DNA of 64,000 nucleotides from Cordylochernes scorpioides (Eukaryota; Arthropoda; Arachnida; Pseudoscorpiones; Chernetidae), in assembly GCA_030710605.1 (NCBI GenBank), contig CP092870.1:90697042-90761041 (forward strand), in the 5' to 3' direction. The first letter of the stretch is position 1; every line of letters begins with the position of its first letter. The notes under the pieces are model-generated. The model was not told where the DNA came from, ran no database searches, and saw nothing but the letters and a program-made list of their open reading frames with translations. The position numbers were made by a program, and so were the translations under genes. Positions 41,600-52,582 of the stretch are shown piece after piece.

Positions 41600-44065
41600 G
41601 CCTCTTCGGATATCAGAATCATACTCGGCGATTTTAACGCCAAAAGTTCAACTTGGGGATCATCTGTCCAGGATAACAAAGGTCACCGACCTCGACCTTA
41701 CACCATTAAATAAGGGAGAGAACACCTATCTATCCAAGTCCACAGGCACAGAATCCGCAATAGACATCACAGCGATAAATTTCAACATCGCACCCACAAC
41801 ACAATGGAAAATCCTGAGAGGTGCAATCAGTGACCACAGACCAATTTTAACAACCCTAAACTTCAAAATTAAGAATGTCCAACAGAATAAAAGAACATGG
41901 AATTTTAGGAAAGCCGACTTGAAAAAATTCACAGAAAAGCTTGAAGAACTGTGCAACGAAAATTTGAATTACAGAAAGCTTGACAAAAACTTGGAAAATT
42001 TCTCTTCGAATATATCAAAAGCTGCAAAAGCATCGATACCTAGAAGGAGACGTTAGACCTGTGGATACCTTACTGGAAGGACCCCAACATCGAGGCAATG
42101 ATTGCAGAGAGAGACAATATCAATGAACTTCTTTAAAAAATAAAACAGAAGAAAAGAGAAAGTAACACATTGAAATTAGTCACAAAATAGAACAAGAAAT
42201 TTGGATATGCAAACAAGAGAAAAATGGCAGAATTCTGCGAAAGAATGGATCCAAGAAAGGACAGCCAACACTGTAATACGATTAGAGTGTTAGAAAACAA
42301 TCAAAACCAACACCAATCCTCCAATACTCTAACCGATATGAATAGAACAGCGAGAACGAGAACAAACAGATGACTAACATAATTGCTGAATATCTTTCAA
42401 GCACTTCCATACTCAACTATACGAATGAAGACAGGACTCTAAAAATAATATAAACCAGTTAGTTAAGTAAGAAACTTCCATTAACAAGATATTTTCTCGA
42501 GAGAGACTTCACACTGAATGAGCTAAACTCATCAATAAAAAACTCCAAGAGGTCACCAAGAGATAATCTAATATTTGGTCAAATGATTAAACACTTTGAA
42601 GACAAAGCTAATAAACAACTCCTACGAATACTGAACATTTCATGATAAACTGGTAAACTACCAAAGAATTGGAAGATATCAATTACTGTGCCAAAACTGA
42701 AACCAAACAAAGATGCCAAGGAATCCAAGAACTATCGGCCAATTGCTCTCACCAGCATACTTTGTAAAATAACAGAACGAATTAACCACTCTAGGCTCAT
42801 AGTCTGGCTCACTAACAATAATAAAATAAACATCTACCAAACTGCCTATAGATCCCAGCACTGTACGACTGATCAACTGTTCTACTTCTGTCAATCAATA
42901 ATAGATTCTTTCCAGGAAAAACCGCCAAAGAAGAACACGGCTATATTCCTTGATATGACTTCAGCTTTTGAGCGAGGGTGGAGGGAGAAATTACGTGAAA
43001 AGCTGCACAACATCGGAGTAAGAGGATAAACCTTAACCTGGATTGCAGACTTCTTAAGGGGAAGAAGGTTAAAGGTTTGGGTCAATGGAGAATTTTCCAA
43101 GGAAGGAAGAACATGGGCTGGTGTACCTCAAGGATCTGTGCTCAGTCCTCTACTCTATCTGCTATATATTAACGACATCCATCCTTACCTCACTGAAGAC
43201 TCAAAGGTTGCCTGTTATGCAGACGATATAGCCATATGGCACACAAGTAGCAGCATAGAAAAATCGTTAAAAATACTGAACACATCAATGAGAGGACTGG
43301 AGAAGTGGGCAATGGAACTCCAAATGACCATAAACCCAATAAAACCAAACCTTTGCGTCTTCTCCACTGACAAGGAAAAAGGCATATATATAACCACAAA
43401 ATAAGCATAAATAAACAAATAATTGATAAAATTAGAAATCCAAAATACCTAGGTGTGATACTGCAGACCTGGATCTTTCCAGTTGGTCTCGAGGACCACG
43501 CCATCACCATCTCTTAAGCGGCGAAGTACGCTACGTATTCATCGTAGATCGCAAAATGCGTGGTGTCGCTGGAGACCCACTGGCAATTCTCCACCAAACT
43601 CTGCAGCGCTGGCAGAGGCGCCATATTCATTGTATATAGTGTATATAATGCATATTATCTTTTTTTAAATAGTGCAGACTGTGCACTTTGTATGTATTGA
43701 CAAGATGTCAATAAAATTATTTTAACTGTCATTTATGAGGAATTGAAATTTTCAAAACACATAATTAGCACCTCAAATAGAGCTACCAGAAAACTAAACA
43801 TTCTGAGATGGCTATGTAGAACAAATTGGGGAGAAAACCCCAGAATTCTCAGAACAACATATATCACCTTAATAAGGCCGATAATGGAATATGCAACACC
43901 GGTCTGGGCTCCCTCAAGCTCATCACTAAAAGTAAGACTAGACAGTGTTCAAACAAAAGCGGCCAAATTAATCACTGGTGCAGTTTCATCCACCAACAAT
44001 GAGAAAATTCAGAGAGAATGTGTTCTAGACCTACTCGCTCGAAAGCAGAGGATAAAATAAAAACA
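41600..44065 (+). pseudogene. LINE A: endonuclease + reverse transcriptase, I-like, decayed
   Basis: 5'-truncated inside the APE endonuclease: IILGDFNAKSSTWGS (41610 on), then in the next frame SAIDITAIN and ISDHRPIL (the SDH motif, 41750-41850). After a decayed linker (42060-42680) the reverse transcriptase gives ESKNYRPIALTSIL, AIFLDMTSAFERGW, AGVPQGSVLSPLLY and the catalytic YADD (43216-43227). The thumb continues after an insertion (43463-43733) with LRTTYITLIRPIMEYATPVW to 44046. Several frameshifts and stops. Same family as LINE D (49694 on) and LINE E (62.5-64 kb), by near-identical words such as ITLIRPIMEYATPVWAPSSS. Target-primed retrotransposition enzyme; not functional here. Confidence 0.85.
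43463..43733 (+). other. Insertion in LINE A with coding-like 3' end and AATAAA
   Basis: LINE A reads GGTGTGATACT up to 43462 and resumes at ATGAGGAATTG (43735), as the uninterrupted LINE E copy shows. The 271-bp insert has balanced composition, an open frame of 58 codons from its first base to TAG at 43637-43639 (for example GEVRYVFIVDRKMRGVAGDP), then an AT-rich tail with AATAAA at 43710. It resembles the 3' end of a polyadenylated transcript copied into the LINE. No A tail or target duplication is visible, so the mechanism is uncertain. Confidence 0.45.
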
Positions 44066-45252
44066 ACTTGGATCGGCACTTCGGAAACGAGGGACCAGAG
44101 GACGAGATCTCCCTGACCACTTGTGGTTTGGTGGATCCGCCCTTTTCTGAGAATGAGGTGAAACTGACGGCTTTCAAGTTTGGGAAAAGGAAATCTCCTG
44201 GTCCCGAAGGAATCGATAACACGGTCGTGAAAGCCCTGTTAAGAATGCACCCATCACTTCTTGCCAGGTTTTTCAATAGGTGCCTGGACACTGGTACTTT
44301 TCCTGAGGCATGGAAGGTTGCCCGAGTAGTGCTTCTCGAAAAGTCTGGTAGAAAAGGTAATTCTCCTAATGATTATCGTCCGCTTTCTTTACTAGTGTGT
44401 CTAGGTAAGGTCCTGGATAGCCTACTAGCTCAGTGACTGAAGCACTGGCTAGAGAGTAATGAGCTCCTTTCCTCTTTCCAACATGGTTTTAGGGAAGGGA
44501 ACTCCACAACCACGGCTCTGAACGAGGTGTTAGAGGAGTTGAGATGGGCTTAAATAAGGGTGCTTGGGTTCTTCTCGTGGCCCCGGACATTGATGGCGCG
44601 TTCAACTCCATGAGCTGGAACAAGGTGATGAAATTTGATGGACATGGGTTATCCTGATAATTTGTGCAGCTTGATTCGTGACTTCCTGAGGGATAGACGG
44701 ATTAGCCTCAGTTTTGGTGGGCGGAGGTTGGTAAGAACTGTGCTAGGGGTTGCCCCCAGGGCTCTTGCTGCGGACCTATTCTGTGGAATAACCTGGTAAA
44801 CACCGTTTTCCAGGAGGAGCTACCTAAGGGAGCCTGGCTGGTTCTCTATGCTGACGACCAGTTCCTCATCATTGAGGCTGCTTCGAGAGCTAGGGCTGAG
44901 AAGTGTGTTGAAGCTTCTCTCCAAATCCTCTCGAACTGGGCCCATGACTCTGGCCTTAAGTTCAATGTCTCCAAAACTAAAACCCTCAGCTTTAAGCCTA
45001 GGGACATAAGAACTAAAAGGAAAGGGATCAAATGGGCACAAGCCGGCTATCCGGATGAAAGGACGGTAGGTAGCGTTGGTCAATAGGATGACCATCCTGG
45101 GGGTGGTCATTGATGACAAGATGGGTTGGCAATACCAGGCGGAGGAGATGGTGGCGAGAGGCAGGGAGGCGTTGTGCAGGCCTGTCCTGGTTGGCTCTCA
45201 ATAGGGGGGGGGGAGAAGGAGGGTACTATTTTTAGGAACCTCTGCTTCTCCT
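44066..45252 (+). pseudogene. LINE B: R1-like reverse transcriptase, decayed
   Basis: Opens with PFSENEVKLTAFKFGKRKSP-GPEGID, then WKVARVVLLEKSGRKGN and YRPLSLLVCLGKVLDSLL (to 44436). After a stop: QHGFREGNSTTTALNEVLEE, DFLRDRRISLSFGGRR, then GCPQGS-CGP-WN in a shifted frame (44745-44790), a hallmark of the R1 clade, and YADDQ (44847-44858) with LSNWAHDSGLKFNVSKTKT. The endonuclease half is missing. At least four frame disruptions. Markedly GC-richer than LINE A, so from a different family. Continues into the RNase H ORF. Confidence 0.85.
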
Positions 45253-46359
45253 GTGTCGAGCCAATCCTGCTATAACAGGGATCAGAAGGTGGCAAAAACT
45301 CAAGAGAGCGTGCAGAGGACAGCGGCACTCAGAATCACAGGGGGATATCGCACTACCAGCAGTAAGGCCTTTTTGGTCCTCGCTGGGCTTATTCCCCTGG
45401 GATTGAAACTAGAGGAGGAGACCATCAGACAGAAGATCTATGAGAACAGTAAAGATGCCCTGGGACTTGAAGAGGGTGCCCTGGAATGGAAGAGGGACCC
45501 GAGGAAGCCTCCGCAGTGGTTGCCAAAGTGGAATTGGAGTCCTGGAGGGCCGACAGGGATTGGCACGGAGGTTTTCACTGATGGTAGTAAGTCTGGAACC
45601 AATACTGGAGCTGGAGTAGTGATTTTCACTAATGGAGAGCTGATCTTCCAAGCAAGCTTAACACTCAGAGTGGACGAATTGGTCTTTTCAGCCGAGCTGG
45701 TTGCGATCAGGGTAGCCCTCAGAGTGTGTGCCAAGAAGAACTTCAGCCCGGACTGCCTCTATTCTGATTGTATGTCGGCCCTCGTTGCCATCAATCTGGT
45801 GAAAGGGCAACTCGCGCATCAAATAATCCAGGAGCTGGAGATAACGCGGGCTCCGGAGCTCAATTGGGTTAGGGGACACAGCCTCATCGAAGGTAATGAG
45901 TTCGCAGACAGGCTCGCTAAGGCAGGATGCTTTAGAGGTAGATCACTGAGGACCCCAGTGACCAAGAAAGAAGTTTATAGGAGGATCAGGGGGCACGTCC
46001 AGGACTTATGGTTGGACAGATGGAGGAACAGTGTGAAGGGGAGAGAGGTATTCAATTGGGTAACAACACCCAAGTACCTCTGTAAGTTAATGTCCCACAA
46101 ATTCATTAGGGTAATTCGGGACATGGGCTCTTCCCCAAGTCTCCACAGATTTAAAATTAAGAGAAACCCTGATTGCGTCTATGGAGAAAGGGATGTGAAT
46201 GCACGCCACTATGTCTTGGATTGTCCAAGGTTAGTGGGTGTGCAGGAAGAGAGAAGGAGGGCGAGGGGCGCGATCGAGAGTAAGCTGCTGAGAAATCACA
46301 GCAAGCTTCTTGAGAAAGCCCACGACGTGGCAGCTGAGCTTTTCCTCAGCTGTGAGTGA
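45253..46359 (+). pseudogene. LINE B: RNase H and C-terminal domain ORF
   Basis: 368 codons uninterrupted, the longest protein-like ORF in the window after the Tigger transposase. Reverse transcriptase end (VQRTAALRITGGYRTTSSKA), then RNase H with VFTDGSKSGTNTGAGVVIF (D), VFSAELVAIRVALRV (E), LYSDCMSALVAI (D, usual Ser replaced by Cys) and LNWVRGHSLIEGNEFADRLA (H, N, D): all four acidic/His positions are kept. The tail has CVYGERDVNARHYVLDCP, a C-x-G..H..C zinc-like motif. The Met at 45253 is only the first in frame; the true polyprotein began far upstream. Upstream lesions make it a pseudogene even though this part is open. 3' untranslated sequence to about 46430. Confidence 0.85.
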
Positions 46360-46430
46360 ACAGAGTCGACCGGGTGCTGCCTCCCCGCGGTCCCTGCTGG
46401 ACACAGTAGATAGTTTCCTCTTTTGCTGTG

Positions 46431-49400
46431 TTTAAAGGCCACCGGTATTGAAATCATTCCAGACACGTTGTCTGGGAGGTGGTGTTTCCAGGTACAATGT
46501 CCAAGCTCTAGCTTGGATACCGTTACTTGGTTTATGAGTTGAACAGAATAGCAGCGAAGGGCATGCTTCGGATGCCGGCTTGTGGAACGAAAGGTCTTGG
46601 TGGCCATCTGCTTCTAGGGTGTACCAACTGTGCTTAGGTGGGATCCTCCAGTTCTTGTTTATTTTTGTTTTGGCTACTGTTTCTATTTCTTTAAAAGTAA
46701 GTTTATTTTTCTGTAGCAAGGGTTCTTTTGTGCCTTTTTTCGCTAGCGCATCAGCAGCTTCATTGCCTTCAATGCTAACATGTAAGGCTATCCATTGAAG
46801 GTGAATTTTTGAGGTATTGAGAGTTTTTGGAGATAACCAATTATGTTCCTGCTTACTTTGTCTCTAAGTTCCCTTGTGTGACTCAAGTGTTGTATGGCAC
46901 TTCTACTATCAGTAAGAATCCATATATCGTGATGTTTAGTGTTTCTGATTGATTTTAAGGCTTCATAGATGGCTATAAGTTCTGATCTGAAGACTGAGTA
47001 AAAAGCTGGGTTTCTTCTGTTTATTTTCTCATTGCCATTTGTGGTTTTAACGAGAGAGTCACTGTCAGTGTGTCCCAACTCGTCTCTGCTACCATCGGTA
47101 TAGATAGTTATTACATTTTTAGGAATTTTATTAATTATTTCTAATGATAATTGTTTTAAGTATTCTGGATTTTGGTATTGTTTGTTGGTGGGTTCATTTA
47201 AAGTGGCATTACAAATAACATTTTGTTAGTGATTCGCATGGAGATATTATTTCTGCTAAATAATATTTTTCCACTTTATATTTTTTGAGTCTTATATTGG
47301 ATTCCCAATTAAGTATGTAATTGAAGGTTCTGTGTTTGTTTTCATAACTCTTGATTTTGTTTATATATTTTGGCAGATTGTAGCTTCTTCTATCCTTTAA
47401 GGGCATAATGTCTGCCTCGTATAGTACAATATTATTAGGGCAGGTATTTCGAAGACCTGTAATAATTCTAGCTGCATTTAGTTGTATCCTTTTCAGTGAT
47501 TTTAGATTTGTTTCAGATGCTGTACCATAGATTTGATATCCATATTCCAAGATAGGTCTCATTAGAGGTGTGTAAGTTAATATTAGTGTTGTTGCTTCAG
47601 CTCCCCACTCTTCCTGAAATACATTTCAAGATTTTTAGTCGGTCTTTTCCTTTTCTAACAACTCCTTCAATATGTTTACTGGAGTTAATGTCTGGATCCA
47701 GGGTGTAGCCGAGATATTTAGGATGTTTATTATATTGCAATTGTTGTTCTTTCAAAATAATATTTGGTCTTATTTTGTATATTTTCTTATCGGTAGTAAA
47801 AAGACAGGTTTCAGATTTTTGGGGGGTTAAATTCTAATTTATGTTTATTAGCAAATTTTTCTAGGTGGAGAAGAGTCTTGTTCAAATCTCTTTCAGCTTT
47901 TTTCCAGTTAGTGTTGCTGCTCCATAGAATAATGTCATCAGCGAAAAGTCCAATATTGGTTTTATGTGAAAATTTTTCTTCTATGCCTGCAATAAATAGG
48001 GTGAAGAGATTTGGGCTAAGGACTGATCCTTGTGGTAATCCTTGATACAATTTGAAGGTTTTAGATAGAGTGCCATTATATTTGACCCTGATGTATCTAT
48101 TTTTAAGGGAATCATTTATCCAAGTGATAGCTTTTCCATCAATTTTGAAATTTTTGTATAATTTTGTAATTAACCTGTTTTTCCATACCTTATCAAAAGC
48201 TTGTGTAAGGTCTAAAAAAGCAGCTATTGTGTGGTTAGTTGGTTTTCTGTTTTGTGCATCTTTTACCTTTTGTGTGAAAAATAAGAGTTGGTCTATTGTC
48301 CCATGTCCTCTCCTAAATCCTTATTGTTCTTCTGGTAAGAGATTTCTTGTGTCGGGTTGGTAGGTGAGTCGCCTGAGTATAATTTCTTCCATTAATTTTC
48401 AGCAAATACTTGTGAGGGAGATAGATCAGTAGTGTTTTGGGTCATCAGCAGATTTGTCAAGTTTTTTAATGGGAATTATTGTTGCATTTTTACAGTCTTG
48501 AGGCAATTTTCCAGTTTTCCAGGAGTTATTGAAAATATTAAGAAGTCTTTCTTTGCCAATTTTGCCCAAGTTTGATATCATTCGGCCATGGATTCCATCT
48601 GGCCCAGGAGTCTTGCTTAGGTCAGTGTTTTCTAATGCATAAGCTAGCTCTTTCATATTGATTTTTTTCATGGAAAATATTATGAGTGCTGGTGACATTT
48701 TTACAGTCATGAATAATCCTTCGGGCCTTTGTTTCAACCTTGATTTTACTACTTATTTGATATGAATTACCTAAAAGATTGACAGCAATTTTGTCATTAG
48801 TTGCTGGTGTACCATCTGTATTCTTAATCATATTAGTTTTTTCGGTTTGTGACTGGGATCTGTCAATTTGTTTTGCCAAATTCCAAAGTTTTGTATTTGG
48901 GTTTCTTGGGTTCAGGTTTTCACAAGTATGTTTCCATTTTTCCCTTTTCACATTTACGTATAATCTTTTTATTTTTGCATTCAAATATTCAGTTCAGTTC
49001 TACAATTTGTTTGGTTTTGGGTGCTCTTTTTTGTAGTTCATTTCTTTTAGTTATAAGTGTTTGGAATTTTTTGCCTGGTGTGTATAATTTGGAATCCATT
49101 TCTTAATATTACCTCTTGGTAATGAAACTGTGGCTGCTTTAATAATGGTGTTTTCGAAAGATATCCAATTAGACTTTTTGAACTTCCAGAATTTTTCTTA
49201 ATTGAGCTGGTTTTGGTCTTGGTGCTAATTTCTATCAAATTAGGCAAATGATCACTTCCAATACATTTTAATATTTGCTATTTGCATTTGTGGAAAATGT
49301 CAGGATATTAAAAACTTATATCAAGGGCTTGTGAAGTATTATAGCTGTAGGAATGATGGGTAGGATTCCCATCATTTAAGCACATGATGGCATTGTCGTC

Positions 49401-49693
49401 AAATATGTTTGAAAGTATTTTGCCTCTTGGGTTTGGCGTGGAACATCCCCATAGTTGATGTTTGGCATTAAGGTCACCTACAATAATAGTGTTGTCTGTA
49501 AGAAATTGAGCCATTGTTCCATCGTCAATAAGTGTATTGTTTGGAGGGTGATACATATTGTATATGTTGATGGCTTTGTTTTGATTGAGGTAGACTTTGA
49601 TATCTTGGGCTTCGAGGTCTAATGTGTTTGAAATATTAACGGCTATGTCCTCATAGTACAAATTATTGATTAACAATGCTAGGCCACCCCCTT
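46431..49693 (-). pseudogene. LINE C: endonuclease-RT-RNase H on minus strand, decayed
   Basis: Read from 49693 downwards. Endonuclease: GGGLALLINNLYYEDIAVNI and IIVGDLNAKHQLWGCSTPNP (49450). Linker with frameshifts. Reverse transcriptase: LSKTPGPDGIHGRMI, CKNATIIPIKKLDKS (48480), GLPQGSVLSPNLFTLF (48035) and catalytic FADD (47934-47945). Thumb: MRPILEYGYQIYGTAS (47560). RNase H: FRSELIAIYEALKSI, IWILTDSRSAIQHL, then in the next frame LQWIALHVSIEGNEAADALA (46800-46740). The C-terminal region runs to about 46431, tail to tail with LINE B. At least five frame breaks. 5'-truncated within the endonuclease at the junction with LINE D. RT words differ from LINE A, so a separate but related I-like family. 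Confidence 0.85.
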
Positions 49694-50479
49694 TAACAGC
49701 ATATACAGATGGATCTTCAGACCTTACCCTGAGTTATGGAGGGGCCGGAATTAACATAATACTGCAAGATGGAACGCACATCAAAATCAAAGAAGGAGCA
49801 GGACAGATTTCGTCAAACTTCACTTGTGAACTGACAGCTATCTGGAAAGCCCTTGATGTATGCCTTAATCAACCATCCCTGCATCAAGCAGAAGGAAATT
49901 TAATATATAGCGACTCCATATCCGCTCTAGAAGCAATTCAGAAGGGCAATACTAAAATCACACAGAAAATACACTCGTTACTTACTCAACTGGAACCATT
50001 GGAAAATAACTGCATTCTACAATGGATCCCTGCCCATGCTGGGATCGGGGGTAATGAAATGGCATTTGAATTGGCAAAGGAAGCCAGAAAGTTGAGCCAA
50101 AGGAAAGAACAAATGTCATTATTTGACGCTGATTCTTTGTCAAAATACAAGATAATTAAACAATAAATAAGAAAAGATCAAAATGCGAAATAAACTCTGA
50201 GAGAAAAATGACAAAAACTATAACAAGACTTAGAACAAAACACTATAACAAGACTTAGAACAAAACACTATAAAGGAATGACAATACATCCAGATGGCAC
50301 AATAACCTATAGGGCATGCAACAATTGTCCTGGTGTGGAACTTACACCTACCCACATATTCTCATAGCCAGCAATGGCCGCAGCCTTGCAGAAATTTGAC
50401 ACAGACCCAGAGCTGCAGCTTTACACACCCAAGATAGTAGACATTGCTGCTGCTTTGATGGAGATGCATGGATACATCT
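49694..50479 (+). pseudogene. LINE D: RNase H and C-terminal Cys motif
   Basis: RNase H from LTAYTDGSSDLTLSYGGAGI (D), FTCELTAIWKAL (E), NLIYSDSISALEAI (D), LQWIPAHAGIGGNEMAFELA (His and Asn kept, but the final Asp of GNE-x-AD is Phe). Open to about 50164, then, after stops, ITRLRTKHYKGMTIHPDG, CNNCPGVELTPTHIF (C-x2-C-x8-H) and MEMHGYI with stop at 50477-50479. Same family as LINE E. It begins abruptly at the LINE C junction. Together with LINE A (41600-44065) it could be one element split by LINEs B and C. Confidence 0.85.
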
Positions 50480-51061
50480 GAGGCTCTTCATTGGACACGA
50501 CAACAAAAACGGCATTCCAGAGTAAAATAAATTATCAGAGATATATACATATTTTTCAAATGAATTAAAATAAATATAATCGATACTGAGAGAGAGAGTT
50601 GAATTAAAAATATTAGAAATTTATTAACTTCGGAAACACAAACCGTATCTAAAATATCAATTTTTTTGCTACATGTTTTAATCTGCATTTACCTATTTTA
50701 CATATCTCTGATTGTATTTAAAAATTGTTAACCAATTCTTCATACTTTTGGCGAAGTGGTGTTTTATTAATTTGTTATTTGATGTTATTAGGGTTCTTTC
50801 CTGGTATTCAAAAAGGAAAAATACGTGTCGATCAGTTATATTTTTCAATTTATCAAACAATTTGGCCGCTGAATCTCTGATTCTAGTAATGCGCCATCTG
50901 GCGAATAAAATTGTAACTAAAATCAATTTCGAATTTTTCATTATTTGCCATAAAAAATCCCATTGCATCCTGAACACAATGGTGTTTACCGCATTGCTCT
51001 AGCGCAAATATTCGCGGAGTTATTAATTTTTAAAGTTGTGCGGGACTTTTGGATCACCCTG
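50480..51061 (+). mobile_element. LINE D 3' region
   Basis: Contains AGAGAGAGAGTTGAATTAAA, the 95-codon antisense frame also seen at 39926-40345 and 61956-62350, and ends GGGACTTTTGGATCACCCTG before TATATATATATA. The final 20 bases resemble a mariner inverted-repeat tip (reverse complement CAGGGTGATCCAAAAGTCCC), which is unexpected for a LINE tail. Confidence 0.65.
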
Positions 51062-51084
51062 TATATATATATATATTAAAATCA

Positions 51085-51180
51085 AAAAAGACATATCCTG
51101 ACCACGTTCAGGTAGGTTCATGTAGATTAGCTCTGCCATCTTAAAGGTTCATGTAAACGTCAGAATATGCCTTTTTTAAT
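51085..51180. repeat. PLE-type repeat fragment
   Basis: AAAAGACATATCCTGACCAC and its near-inverse GTCAGAATATGCCTTTTTT bracket TAGCTCTGCCATCTTAAAGG, matching 19.8 and 39.75 kb. Confidence 0.5.
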
Positions 51181-51248
51181 TTTAATACCAATACCTGACC
51201 ATTTTTACTATTTTTAAAAATGTGTTTTATATACACATACCTCGTATA

Positions 51249-51570
51249 TCCAAAGAGACAAGGGTCGCCTCTCCCGTCAAAACTAGACGCCATCCATTAA
51301 CCGTCGCCGCAACTAGCGGCCTCGGGTCGGTGACAAAGCCACAATACCAGCTTTGGCAAACTGAAAAGCGTCCACCTAGAGACCATGGTTTCGGGCTAAT
51401 GGCCCTCGTCAGTCTAGGGCGGTCTCTAGGTGGACGCTTTTCAGTTTGCCAAAGCTGGTGTTGTGGCTTTGTCACCGACCCGAGGCCGCTAGTTGCGGCG
51501 ACGGTCAATGGATGGCGTCTGGTTTTAGACGTCTGTTTTGATGGGAGAGGCGACCCTTGTCTCTTTGGAT
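51249..51570. repeat. Large inverted repeat around a hammerhead
   Basis: The left arm (about 51249-51384) and right arm (51421-51570) are near-perfect inverses: CAAGGGTCGCCTCTCCCG / GGGAGAGGCGACCCTTG, CCGTCGCCGCAACTAGCGGC / GCCGCTAGTTGCGGCGACGG, CTTTGGCAAACTGAAAAGCG / CGCTTTTCAGTTTGCCAAAG. The right arm has a roughly 15-bp extra segment (GACGTCTGTTTTGAT). The long frames here on both strands are by-products of the inverted repeat. One arm recurs at 21850-22180 and 56560-56735. Confidence 0.85.
51375..51418 (-). ncRNA. Hammerhead ribozyme, complete consensus
   Basis: Minus strand, 44 nt: stem I CCTAGA (51418-51413), core CTGACGA (51412-51406), stem II GGGC-CATTA-GCCC (51405-51393), GAAA (51392-51389), self-complementary stem III ACCATGGT, cleavage base C (51381), then TCTAGG (51380-51375) closing stem I with six perfect pairs. 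All core positions match CUGANGA/GAAA/UH and the cleavage triplet is GUC. The six-base palindrome CCATGG (two-base loop if folded in cis) suggests it may work as a dimer, as known for other hammerheads with tiny stem III. Predicted cut between 51381 and 51380. Confidence 0.85.
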
Positions 51571-51655
51571 CAATTTCCTCCCGGCAAAATTTCCATCTAT
51601 ACACATATATATATATATACACCTTACACAAAACGGTTAGCTATTACTATAGTAT

Positions 51656-51862
51656 TCACTCATGGACAAAACTTAAGGAACTTTCATATTATGATGTCGC
51701 TAGTCGATTTTTTTTTTTTGGAACGAGACAGAGACATTTTTGTTCACCCTAGGTTATCTCATGTGTCTTCAATAAAGGTCACTGTAATATCTTTCAGAGT
51801 TATTGTCTGATTCCCGATATACATGCTAAAAAGTACAACTTTCCTAATGTTTTGTCCATGAT
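51656..51862 (+). mobile_element. M4 MITE copy
   Basis: TTCACTCATGGACAAAACTTAAGGAAC to AATGTTTTGTCCATGA. Interior CTAGGTTATCTCATGTGTCTTC and AATATCTTTCAGAGTTATTG. Confidence 0.8.
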
Positions 51863-51869
51863 TTTATTC

Positions 51870-52240
51870 TTATATTTCTTTTTTTTTTTATGTAAATTTG
51901 AGAAATGGTAGGGGGGTAGGATGATACAATATATTAATGAAAATTATTCAATAACTTACTACACAATGTGCATAAATATATTAATTAAACACGATGAAAA
52001 GTAAGAGAAACATAGTGAATAGAAGAAAATTTATATTTTTATTTTTTGAGGTGTGTTAATTTCCGAATATTTCAAATACCTGAGTAATCAAAGTATTGTT
52101 TTATCAACCTGATCATTACATTTTAGTTGAATTAGTTTCAAAATCACTTTATTAGGTACCGCTCAACAAGAACAACCTAGTTTATGATAATTGAAACAGT
52201 GAATAATATGTGAAGGTTATTCACATATTAAACAAAATGT
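51870..52240. other. No gene seen
   Basis: AT-rich, no recognised repeat. Confidence 0.5.
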
Positions 52241-52242
52241 TA

Positions 52243-52318
52243 ACGAGGGATTCAATCTCGGTTCATGACTGTCAGGAATCGAGGGTGTTACCCACTCGTC
52301 CACCGACTTGTTTTATAG
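52243..52318 (-). pseudogene. tRNA-like segment
   Basis: Minus strand begins AGTCGGTGGACGAGTGGGTA (A-box-like GTGGACGAGTGG) and ends with GAGATTGAATCCCTCGTTAAC, close to a T arm and B box with one change (GATTGAATC for GTTCRANNC). CTCG..CGAG could close an anticodon or variable arm. Probably a tRNA pseudogene or SINE remnant; no terminator T run is obvious. Confidence 0.4.
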
Positions 52319-52465
52319 TTGAATTAGGTAAAAAATATACCTCCTAAAACAAATATATAATTCCGTAATCACAATTCTAACCCGTACTTGAAATATTGAT
52401 GCAAATAATATTATAATTGAGTTAAATAAATTTAAAATATTTGCAGAGTTTCTTTATTAAGGTAT

Positions 52466-52507
52466 CGGGAGGCAAGCTTTCGCGCGGTCGCGCTTCATCA
52501 GGCCACT
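52466..52507 (-). ncRNA. Hammerhead ribozyme motif, left arm
   Basis: Minus strand: GGC (52504-52502), CTGATGA (52501-52495), stem II GCGC-GACC-GCGC, GAAA (52481-52478), self-complementary AGCT, cleavage base T, then GCC closing stem I. Consensus core; stem I is only three pairs before a mismatch. Confidence 0.75.
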
Positions 52508-52540
52508 GGCATTGTATCTGTTGCACGCCTTTGCGGAGCC

Positions 52541-52582
52541 AGTGGCCTGATGAAGCGCGACCACGCGAAAGCTTGCCTCCCG
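52541..52582 (+). ncRNA. Hammerhead ribozyme motif, right arm
   Basis: GGC (52544-52546), CTGATGA (52547-52553), stem II GCG-CGACCA-CGC, GAAA (52567-52570), AGCT (52570-52573), cleavage base T at 52574, then GCC (52575-52577). The single G/A difference from the left arm shortens stem II by one pair. Confidence 0.75.

Noticed and set aside
51222-51752. 176-codon plus ORF and overlapping 134-codon minus ORF with similar sequences
   Set aside because: Both run through the large inverted repeat, so the two strands encode nearly the same peptide; no protein motif. By-product of the palindrome.
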